The notes beneath the pieces were generated by a model that worked only from the letters and a program-made list of their open reading frames with translations, did no database searches and was not told where the DNA came from. DNA of 11,001 nucleotides from an uncultured Magnetococcales bacterium (lineage in GTDB: Bacteria; Pseudomonadota; Magnetococcia; Magnetococcales; Magnetaquicoccaceae), in the NCBI GenBank assembly GCA_903913345.1, contig CAIWLA010000452.1:1-11001 (forward strand). Reading direction: 5' to 3'. Positions 1-7,100 of this stretch are shown here, one piece after another. Every line of letters starts with the position of its first letter. Within the stretch, counting starts at the first letter, position 1. The translations under genes and the position numbers were made by a program.

Positions 1-885
1 CGACAGATCGAGCGCGTGACCCGCAACCCGGCGCAGCCGCTCACCCGGTTCGATCACGTATACCGCGCCGACCTGGGCATCCAGGTTCTCCACCAGCACG
101 CCCAGGATTTTTTCACCGAGGGACTCGACACGCAGATCGCCTTGCAACCGTGTATTTAACGCTATCTGCACCCGGCGCAACCACGCCTCGGCCTCGATGG
201 AGCAAAAGTCGCGCGACGCGAACCACGCGATCAACAAGATCACACAGAGCAGCCCCCCCGCGCCGCCGAACGTGACGTAGGTCGACCACGTCACGCTGTC
301 TTGCCACTCCTTCGTTCGCTCCTCAAGCAGATGCTCCTCCACCGCGTTCATCTCCGCGATCACGGCACGCAGCCGGTCCATGAGCAGCTTGCCACGACCA
401 CTGCGAACGATCTCGACCGCCGCGTCGGCTTGCCCAGCCCGCTTCAGGGTGATGGTCTGGGCTAAATGGTCAAGCCTTTGTGTCGTTATCGGTTCGAGTG
501 TGTTGAGAGACCGCTGCTGGTCGGGATGCACGACCAGCCGGCGCAAGGTCGCGATCTCGCTGGACAACACCGTGAGCGCGCGGTTGTAAGGCTCAAGAAA
601 GGACTCGAGCCCGGTGAGCAGGAAGCCGCGCTGGCCGGTCTCGGCATCCGACAGAATGGACAAAAACAGATCCAGATGTTGCCGAACCTCATTCGTGTGG
701 TTGATGGACATCACGGCGGTAGCGCGAGACTTCAGCGACTGATGAGATATATCAGCAATCGCGAAAATGGCGACCACCGCTACGACGAGCGCGGCAAGCA
801 CTTTGCCCGGCAAGATGGCGCGTGATCGTCGCCCAGCCCAAGCGGGTGCCATCGTGGATAGCGGTTTTGTGCGGTTACCCGGCAT
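1..885 (-). CDS. CHASE3-GAF membrane sensor, probable hybrid histidine kinase (C-terminus beyond left edge)
   Basis: Reading the minus strand from an ATG at 885 gives 295 uninterrupted codons to the window edge, so only the N-terminal part is present. A short basic N-terminus is followed by a membrane segment at about residues 28-46. A periplasmic CHASE3 domain (about 50-195) contains the hallmark DAETGQRGFLLTG at 80-92. A second membrane segment lies at about 203-222, and the start of a GAF domain follows from about 254 (LGEKILGVLVENLDAQVGAVYVI). This architecture is usual in sensor histidine kinases, often hybrids, and less often in chemoreceptors or diguanylate cyclases; the deciding output domain is not in view. 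The start is supported by AGGAGA at 895-900, nine bases upstream. Codon use is richer in GCG, TCG and CGC than in the other genes here, which may mean a different origin. CHASE3 ligands are generally unknown. Confidence 0.85.
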   Translation of the reverse strand, partial: MPGNRTKPLSTMAPAWAGRRSRAILPGKVLAALVVAVVAIFAIADISHQSLKSRATAVMSINHTNEVRQHLDLFLSILSDAETGQRGFLLTGLESFLEPYNRALTVLSSEIATLRRLVVHPDQQRSLNTLEPITTQRLDHLAQTITLKRAGQADAAVEIVRSGRGKLLMDRLRAVIAEMNAVEEHLLEERTKEWQDSVTWSTYVTFGGAGGLLCVILLIAWFASRDFCSIEAEAWLRRVQIALNTRLQGDLRVESLGEKILGVLVENLDAQVGAVYVIEPGERLRRVAGHALDLS

Positions 886-1030
886 TTTGCTGATTCTCCT
901 CTTGGATTTCGGACGTGCCATCGGTCGTGGTCAACACCACTATCGGCAAAGCGTCGAGGAGCAGATAGCTTGGAACAAGATGCCCTTCGGGCAAGAAAAT
1001 AGCAACAACAAAAAATAGCAAAAAAAAACG
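886..1030. other. Leader/upstream region of the sensor gene with two small hairpins and A-rich tract
   Basis: No gene is seen here. Relative to the minus-strand sensor gene it holds the Shine-Dalgarno (895-900) and a 5-bp inverted repeat GTGGT/ACCAC at 927-931 and 936-940 with a four-base loop, about 45 bases before the start codon. It also has a 5-bp stem TGCCC/GGGCA at 981-985 and 989-993. An A-rich run on the plus strand (about 994-1028) includes two copies of AAAATAGCAA. I found no convincing -35/-10 pair. The first inverted repeat could be an operator or an mRNA hairpin; nothing in the sequence decides which. Confidence 0.4.
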
Positions 1031-1177
1031 GGTGTACCAACCGCAATGGCCGCCGCCGTTCCTGACGGTCGGCATGTGGTCATTGTGGCAGATCAAGCAG
1101 GATGGCACATCACTAAAGATCTGAAATCGGGAGATAAGATTAAAGATGTGTTCGCAATCGTGGGCAAATTTGGATAA
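1031..1177 (+). pseudogene. Remnant of an IS630-family (Tc1/mariner-like) transposase
   Basis: The plus frame from 1031 reads GVPTAMAAAVPDGRHVVIVA, then DQAGWHITKDLK, and reaches a stop at 1175-1177. The string VVIVADQAGWH (about 1073-1108) resembles the region around the second catalytic aspartate of IS630-type DDE transposases, where a hydrophobic strand is followed by D(G/Q/N)AGWH. The first and third acidic motifs and the usual PPYSPELNPIE block are absent. An in-frame stop lies just upstream at 1016-1018 and there is no start with a ribosome-binding site. What remains would be a decayed internal fragment. No terminal inverted repeats or target duplication could be defined. The identification rests on one short motif. 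Confidence 0.45.
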
Positions 1178-1278
1178 TGATTTTCCGTGATTGGTATTAT
1201 TGAAAAAATGATGCGTGACACGGATGTCCTGCCTGGTGCATCATGGAACCCCTGGATCTTCAATGGGGGAAAGAAGGA

Positions 1279-1294
1279 TGGCACATCCGTTGTT
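1279..1294 (+). promoter_or_regulatory. Putative sigma-54 (-24/-12) promoter for the alpha/beta hydrolase gene
   Basis: The sequence TGGCACATCCGTTGTT matches the RpoN consensus TGGCAC-N5-TTGCW with the correct spacing. The -24 GG is intact, while the -12 dinucleotide is GT rather than GC. Transcription would begin near 1305, giving a leader of about 20 bases that contains the GGAG ribosome-binding site (1311-1314) before the ATG at 1324. No enhancer-binding site was recognised upstream. The match is by eye and has one mismatch at an important base. Confidence 0.35.
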
Positions 1295-1310
1295 CCCCTT
1301 GAATGGCTTT

Positions 1311-1314
1311 GGAG
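1311..1314 (+). promoter_or_regulatory. Ribosome-binding site deciding the hydrolase start
   Basis: GGAG lies nine bases before the ATG at 1324. The in-frame ATG at 1303 has no purine-rich sequence in front of it and would sit at or before the predicted sigma-54 transcript start, so 1324 is preferred. Confidence 0.6.
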
Positions 1315-1323
1315 AAAATCCCC

Positions 1324-2109
1324 ATGCCTACCCCCTTTTCTGGCCACTGGATACAGACAGGCACCGGCGGGCCGACCCTCGGTCTCTCCGGCTTTGCCAG
1401 TGCCAACTGGATGCTGCACGATCTGCTGGCCCCGTTGGGCAACCCAGGTTGTTTCGTCTTGCCCGACAACCGGGGCATGGGAAGATCACCCCCGGCCTCC
1501 GGGGGTTATGCACTGGCTGATCTGGCTACCGATGGCCTGCAGTTGATGGATGACCTGGGCCATGACCGCTTCGCCGTCATCGGGTTGAGCATGGGTGGCT
1601 TTGTCGCCCAGTTATTGACGCTGGCGGCACCGCAACGGGTGCGGCGGCTCGTGCTGATGTGTACCTCATCGGCGGGGGCATTATTCAAACCCTTTTTCCC
1701 GCTCATGCCCAGGCAACAGGTGGCGGATATCTACCGCCTGCCACCGGAAGAACGGATTCGCGCCGCCCTCTCCCCCACCCTCTGCCCCCTGCTCTCTACT
1801 CGGTACCCGCAAGTCTATGAAGAGGTGTTCCGGCAACGCCTCGCCCATCCAGAGGAGGTGGCCCAGGTGTTGCTGCAATATGACGCCGTGGCCGACTTTC
1901 TGACCACCCCCCTCAACCTGTCCGCGATCACCTGTCCGACCCTGGTGCTGGCGGGGGAGCAGGATTGTCTGGTCCCCCTGGCGAATGCCCAATTACTGGT
2001 TCAACAGATCCCCAATGCCCGGTTGGTGATCATTCCCGACACCGACCATCTGTTTTTTCTGGAAAAACGGGCGGAGGTTGGCCAGGAGATCACCCGTTTT
2101 CTGGCTTGA
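1324..2109 (+). CDS. Alpha/beta-fold hydrolase
   Basis: This encodes a 261-residue protein, a normal size for single-domain alpha/beta hydrolases (esterase, lactonase, dehalogenase or acyl-transfer relatives). Numbered from the ATG at 1324, the nucleophile elbow GLSMGG places the catalytic serine at 89. The acid is Asp214 in LAGEQDCLVP, and the histidine is His242 in IPDTDHLFFLE, so the triad is complete. Strand-3 PDNRGMGRS is typical of the 3-oxoadipate enol-lactonase/BioH-like group. The usual oxyanion HG dipeptide is replaced by LSGF at about 21-24. There is no signal peptide, so it is probably cytoplasmic. The substrate cannot be inferred. The gene stands alone on the plus strand, and its last 20 bases overlap the 3' end of the convergent DUF2442 gene. 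It may be RpoN-dependent (see the promoter at 1279). Confidence 0.88.
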   Translation: MPTPFSGHWIQTGTGGPTLGLSGFASANWMLHDLLAPLGNPGCFVLPDNRGMGRSPPASGGYALADLATDGLQLMDDLGHDRFAVIGLSMGGFVAQLLTLAAPQRVRRLVLMCTSSAGALFKPFFPLMPRQQVADIYRLPPEERIRAALSPTLCPLLSTRYPQVYEEVFRQRLAHPEEVAQVLLQYDAVADFLTTPLNLSAITCPTLVLAGEQDCLVPLANAQLLVQQIPNARLVIIPDTDHLFFLEKRAEVGQEITRFLA

Positions 2110-2386
2110 GGGCAATGGATGACGGGGAGGAAAGAACCGGTACACTCTTCGGATACAAGGTGTCCACACAAAAATCCTGCCCACGCGGCCAGGCCACAAA
2201 CCCGGAGACGGCCCGCACGGACCGAAAATAGGCCGCCTGACGTAGCTCTTTGAAGATACCCTTGTCCAGATAGGGCGAGACATCAAAACGCCTCCGTTCC
2301 CCGTTGGAAAAGGAAAGTACCAGCACGGGCGGCTCAGACCCATCCACGGCAATGACTTCTGGATACATCACTTCCGGGTACATCAC
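2090..2386 (-). CDS. DUF2442 family protein
   Basis: This small protein has 98 residues from GTG 2386 or 97 from ATG 2383. The pattern is that of DUF2442: an N-terminal YPEV strand, VLVLSFSNGERRRFDVSPYL, then GIFKEL, and a C-terminal FCVDTLYPKSVPV. Genes of this family often sit beside DUF4160 genes, and the pair has been regarded as toxin-antitoxin-like, but a biochemical role is not established to my knowledge. It lies 10 bases after the DUF4160 gene and is probably co-transcribed with it. GAGGA at about 2394-2398 is a suitable Shine-Dalgarno for the GTG or the adjacent ATG. The first five codons after the GTG are duplicated in tandem, so the ATG at 2368 is a further possible start. The 3' end overlaps the convergent hydrolase gene by 20 bases. 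Confidence 0.75.
   Translation of the reverse strand: MMYPEVMYPEVIAVDGSEPPVLVLSFSNGERRRFDVSPYLDKGIFKELRQAAYFRSVRAVSGFVAWPRGQDFCVDTLYPKSVPVLSSPSSIALKPENG
2354..2383 (-). repeat. Tandem 15-base duplication at the 5' end of the DUF2442 gene
   Basis: Two adjacent 15-base units (minus strand, 2383-2369 and 2368-2354) both encode MYPEV and match at 12 of 15 positions, with all three differences at third codon positions. The unit duplicates the usual family start, so the protein begins MYPEVMYPEV. Divergence only at silent positions suggests the duplication is old and the reading frame was kept. Confidence 0.8.
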
Positions 2387-2396
2387 TCGGAATTCC

Positions 2397-2667
2397 TCAC
2401 TTCAGAGGTTTGATACGAAAGACCTCACTGCCTTCCGAAGCCAGTTTCCAATCAGCCAACAGTTCCTCACGATGCAGTTCAATCCCCGCCTGCACCAGCC
2501 TGACCTTGTTGACGCGACAACCCGCCAACCAGAATTTCGCCGTCGTCGATACCGAAAACAGCTTTCATCTCCCCATGTTCCACGTGGATATGGGGAATAT
2601 GACGCCGTTCCGAATCCAGAAAAAACATACGGATAATCAGTCCGTAAAACATCGAAATGACGGGCAT
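2397..2667 (-). pseudogene. DUF4160 family protein, frameshifted
   Basis: From ATG 2667, the protein begins MPVISMFYGLIIRMFFLD, then IPHIHVEHGEMKAVFGIDDGEILVG, which is the DUF4160 signature with its conserved histidines. The frame then runs to a stop at 2479-2481. One frame over, from about 2510, the C-terminal half continues as NKVRLVQAGIELHREELLADW, ending at the TGA at 2397-2399. Removing a single base (G at 2511 on the plus strand, C on the coding strand) would join the halves into an 89-residue protein of normal family length. GGAGG at 2672-2676, four bases before the ATG, is a strong ribosome-binding site. It follows gltD by 36 bases and precedes DUF2442 by 10. The shift could be a real mutation, a sequencing error, or less likely recoding. 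Because both halves retain good family sequence, the lesion is recent or artefactual. Confidence 0.75.
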
Positions 2668-2702
2668 AACGCCTCCAGGACAGAAAAAACAGTCACCAAT
2701 AC

Positions 2703-4148
2703 TTACGGCAACACACTCTCCCCCCCACGCAACCAGCCATCCACCCCCTTGGCCGCCTGCCGACCGCCATGAATGGCCTTGAGCACCAGGGATTGCCCGG
2801 TCGCCATGTCCCCCGCCGCAAAGACACCCTCCACACTGGTCATGTAACGGGCATCCACCTGGACATTGCCCCGCCCGTCCAGATCGACCGCCAACGCCTC
2901 CAACAAACCGCTCTTGACCGGCGCGAGAAAACCCATGGCCAACAAGACCAGCTCGGCCTCCAGGCTGAACGCGCTGCCGGGGATCTCCTGCATCCGGGGA
3001 CGCCCCCCCGCATCGTCCTGCTGCCAATCCAAACGGACACAGTGCAACCGCTGGACATGATGACCCGCATCCCCCTCGAAATGTTTGGTCAGAATGCTCC
3101 ACTCCTGGGTACACCCCTCCAGATGAGAGGAGGAGACCCGCAGTTGGTTGGGCCACAGCGGCCAGGGGGTCTCCGGGGCACGATCCTTGGGGGGTTTGGG
3201 CAACAGTTCAATTTGGGTGACACGTTTGGCCCCCTGACGAATGGCCGTCCCCACACAATCCGCCCCGGTATCTCCCCCACCCACCACCACCACATGCCGC
3301 CCGGTCGCCAGAATGGCCGCCTCGCGTGCAATATCCTCGCCCGCCAATCGACGATTTTGCTGCCCCAGGAAATCCATGGCAAAATGGATCCCCGACAACG
3401 ACCGACCGGGAATGGGCAAGTCACGGGGATGTTCGGCACCACCCGTCAACAGAATGGCCTCGTTCTCCTCACGCAGTTGGGCTACAGAGAGATCCACCCC
3501 CACATGAACCCCGGTCCGCACGGTCAACCCTTCGCCGAGCAGTTGTTGCATCCGGCGGTCAATCAGGTGCTTTTCCAGCTTGAACGCGGGAATGCCATAC
3601 CGCAACAATCCCCCCACCTGGCGGTTTTTTTCGTACAGCGTCACCGCATGGCCCGCACGGGTCAATTGCTGGGCCGCCGCCAGACCCGCCGGTCCGGAAC
3701 CGATGACCGCCACCCGCTTGCCCGTCCTGGCCAGGGGAGGACGGGGAACGATCAGCCCTCTGGCAAACCCCTCCTCGACGATGGTGCGCTCAATCTGACG
3801 CACCGAAACCGGCTCCCGATTGATACCCACCACACAGGCCGCCTCACACAAGGCCGGGCAGACGTTGCCGGTAAATTCGGGAAAATTGTTGGTGCGGTGC
3901 AGGGTCTCCACGGCCAAGGCCCACTCACCCCGATAGGCCCAATCGTTCCAGACGGGAATCAGATTGCCCAGGGAACACCCGTTATGGCAGAACGGCACCC
4001 CGCAATCCATGCAGCGTGCGGCCTGTTCCTGCATCCGCTCTTGCGGAAACGGTTTGTAGAGGGCATCCCAATCGGTAATCCGTTCGGCGACCGGCCGCAA
4101 CGGGGGCGTTGCCCGCTCAATTTCCATAAAACCCGTTATTTTACCCAT
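2703..4148 (-). CDS. gltD: Glutamate synthase [NADPH] small (beta) subunit
   Basis: This 481-residue subunit takes electrons from NADPH through FAD and passes them via 4Fe-4S clusters to the large subunit, where 2-oxoglutarate and ammonia from glutamine form glutamate. Visible motifs are an N-terminal ferredoxin-like cysteine set at 46, 49, 54 and 58 (RCMDCGVPFCHNGC), a second set at 97, 101 and 105 (CPALCEAAC), FAD-binding GSGPAG at 150-155, the NADPH-binding GGGDTG at 290-295 and the C-terminal FAD motif GVFAAGD at 441-447. The length is normal. The start MGKITGFMEIER matches the usual MGKPTGF... opening of the family. Its ATG overlaps the gltB stop within ATGGGTAA, which points to translational coupling and equal production of the two subunits. 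Related reductases such as the NADH-dependent dihydropyrimidine dehydrogenase subunit share this fold, but the neighbour settles the assignment. Confidence 0.97.
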   Translation of the reverse strand: MGKITGFMEIERATPPLRPVAERITDWDALYKPFPQERMQEQAARCMDCGVPFCHNGCSLGNLIPVWNDWAYRGEWALAVETLHRTNNFPEFTGNVCPALCEAACVVGINREPVSVRQIERTIVEEGFARGLIVPRPPLARTGKRVAVIGSGPAGLAAAQQLTRAGHAVTLYEKNRQVGGLLRYGIPAFKLEKHLIDRRMQQLLGEGLTVRTGVHVGVDLSVAQLREENEAILLTGGAEHPRDLPIPGRSLSGIHFAMDFLGQQNRRLAGEDIAREAAILATGRHVVVVGGGDTGADCVGTAIRQGAKRVTQIELLPKPPKDRAPETPWPLWPNQLRVSSSHLEGCTQEWSILTKHFEGDAGHHVQRLHCVRLDWQQDDAGGRPRMQEIPGSAFSLEAELVLLAMGFLAPVKSGLLEALAVDLDGRGNVQVDARYMTSVEGVFAAGDMATGQSLVLKAIHGGRQAAKGVDGWLRGGESVLP

Positions 4149-7100
4149 TCGTATCGCGCTCCCGAACCGCTTTCATCTCCGCCAACACCCTCTGATATTC
4201 CAGGGGCATCACCTTGACAAATCGAGGCATGGAACCCTCCCAATCGGCCAGAATACGGGCAGCAACGGCACTTTCCGTATAGGTCAGATGTTTTGCCAAC
4301 AGGATACGGAGCACTTTTTCATCCTCCTCGTCCACCGTTTGCAAGGCCACCATGGCCGGATTGTGCAGGGCGGCCAGGGTTTGCTGGAAATCGTAGACAA
4401 AGGCGATACCGCCACTCATCCCCGCCGCAAAGTTGCGCCCCGTTGGCCCGAGCACCACCACGACACCGCCCGTCATGTATTCGCAACCATGATCCCCCAC
4501 CCCTTCGACCACGGCAGAGGCCCCCGAATTCCGCACGGCAAACCGCTCGCCCGCCATGCCCCGAAAGAAGGCCTCTCCACCGGTGGCACCATACAGCAGG
4601 GTGTTGCCGACAATAATATTCTCTTCCGCCACCAGGGTCGATTTGGGGTGCGGACGGATGACAATGCGCCCCCCTGACATCCCCTTGCCGACATAATCGT
4701 TGGCGGCACCATGCAGATACAACGAGACGCCGTTGACATTGAAGGCCCCGAAACTTTGCCCGGCCACCCCCTCGAAATGACAGGCGATGGTATCGTCGGG
4801 CAACCCTTCCGCCCCAAACCGTTTGGAAATCTCGCCCCCCAGCATCGCCCCCACCGTGCGGTCCGTGTTTTGAATGGGCAGACGAATGGCAAGCGGTTTT
4901 TTGTTGTTGAAGGCCCGCTCCGCCAGATCCACCAGTTTCAGATCCAGCACATTGTCGATGCCGTGATCCTGGGCCTGCACGCAACGGGTGGCAATGTTGG
5001 AAGGGACATCCGGCTTGCGCAGGATGGCGGAAAAATCCAATCCCTGCGCCTTCCAGTGGTCAACCGCCTGGGTCGTGCGAATCAGTTCCACCCGGCCAAT
5101 CATGTCGTCCAGGCGACGGAAACCCATCTCCGCCATGATCTCCCGCACTTCGTTGGCGATAAAATAGAAAAAGTTGATCACATGCTGCGGTTGGCCGGTA
5201 AACAGTTTGCGCAACGCCGAATCCTGCGTGGCAACCCCGGTTGGACAGGTGCCCAAATGACATTTGCGCATCATCACACACCCCTGGACCACCAAAGGGG
5301 CCGTGGCAAAGCCAAACTCCTCCGCCCCCAACAGCGCGGCGATCACCACATCCCGACCGGTACGCAACTGGCCATCGGTTTGCAACCGCACCCGACCCCG
5401 CAAATCATTCAGCACCAGGGTTTGCTGGGTCTCGGCCAGCCCCAATTCCCAGGGGATGCCCGCATGTTTGATGGAACTCAAGGGCGAGGCACCGGTTCCG
5501 CCGTCACCGCCCGCAATCAAGATCATGTCGGCATGGCCCTTGGCCACCCCGGCCGCCACCGTCCCCACCCCCACCTCGGAGACCAGCTTGACCGACACCC
5601 GGGCCGCCGGATTGACATTTTTAAGGTCAAAAATGAGCTGGGCCAGATCCTCGATTGAATAAATATCATGATGCGGCGGCGGACTGATCAGGGTCACACC
5701 GGGCGTGGTGTGGCGGGTTTTGGCAATGATCTCGCTGACCTTGTGGCCCGGCAACTGCCCACCCTCCCCCGGTTTGGCCCCCTGGGCAATCTTGATCTGC
5801 ATCTCATCGGCATTGACCAGATAGTGACTGCTGACCCCGAACCGCCCGGAGGCCACCTGCTTGATGGCACTGCGGGCGAAATCCCCATTGGGACGGGGCT
5901 TGAAACGGGCCGGATCCTCGCCCCCCTCCCCGGTGTTGGACCGCCCCCCCAGGCGGTTCATGGCAATGGCCAGATTTTCGTGGGCCTCCTTGGAGATAGA
6001 GCCAAACGACATGGCCCCGGTGACAAACCGCTTGACCAACTCGGAGGCCGGTTCCACTTCATCCAGAGGAATGGGGGTGGGCAGCCTTTTCAGGCGGAAC
6101 AGGCCACGCAGGGTACACAAAGCCTGGGATTGCTCGTTGATGACCTTGGAAAAGGCCTTGAACAGCGTATAATTGTCCTCCCGCGTGGCCCGTTGCAGCA
6201 GGGAGATGGTCTCCGGCGTCCACATGTGCCGCTCGCCGCCCCGGCGAAACTTGTAATCCCCCCCCACATCCAGTCCATCCTGATAGGCGAGCAGTCCGCC
6301 ATAGGCCCGCTGATGACGACGCAACCCCTCCTGGGCAATGGTTTCCAGATTGATCCCCTCGATGCGGGAGACGGTTCCGGTAAAATACTTTTCCACCACC
6401 TGACGATCCAGACCGACCGCCTCAAAAATTTGTGCCCCGCAATAACTCCGCAGGGTGGAAATGCCCATCTTGGAAAAGACCTTCAACATGCCCTTGTTGA
6501 TGGCCTTGATATAGCGATACTGGGCCTGTTCCGGGGTATGCTCTCCCAGCAGATTCCGCTCGGACAGATCGGTCAACAGGTCGAAGGCCAGATAGGGATT
6601 GATCGCCCCGGCCCCATAACCGACCAGCAGGGCAAAATGATTGACCTCCCTGGCCTCGCCCGTCTCCACCAGGATGCTGGCCCGGTTGCGGGAACCGGAA
6701 CGGATCATGTGGTGATGCACCCCGGAGGTGGCCAGGAGCACCGGAATGGGTATCCGGTCTGCCGAGGCACCCCGGTCGCTCAAAATGAGCAGACCAACCC
6801 CCTCAGCCAGACTCACGGAGACCTCGTTGCACAGGCGCACCATGGCCTGTTTCAGGCCGTCCGGCCCGGAATCGACGGGATAGAGGGTGGAAAGGGTCTT
6901 GGCGCGCAGGGGATCCGTGGTGATGGCGCGCATCTTTTCCAGTTCCCGATTGGTCAAAATCGGTTGTGTCAGCCAGATGCGGCGCACGTGTCCGGGGTCT
7001 TCCGCCAGCAGATTGCCCGTTGGTCCCAACTGGGTAAAGAGGCTCATGACCAGCTCTTCCCGGATCGGATCGATGGGCGGATTGGTGACCTGGGCGAACA

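Noticed and set aside
912..920. GATGGCAC motif on the minus strand as a sigma-54 -24 element for the sensor gene
   Set aside because: The -12 TTGC element is absent at the required distance (AAAT is found instead).
981..993. TGCCC-TTC-GGGCA hairpin as a transcription terminator
   Set aside because: There is no T-run after the stem in either direction; the A/T-rich tract is on the wrong side for a minus-strand terminator, and no plus-strand gene ends here.
1195..1200. TATTAT as a -10 box for the hydrolase gene
   Set aside because: No acceptable -35 lies 16-18 bases upstream, and it would give a leader of about 117 bases.
1099..1287. 13-base direct repeat AGGATGGCACATC at 1099-1111 and 1275-1287 as mobile-element ends
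   Set aside because: It is short, imperfectly flanked, and not associated with inverted repeats; it may be chance, although the second copy overlaps the putative -24 element.
2769..4217. Long open frame on the plus strand opposite gltD (482 codons)
   Set aside because: It lies wholly antisense to gltD and the end of gltB, has Pro/His/Gln/Gly-rich low-complexity content and no recognisable motif. It is a by-product of codon bias.
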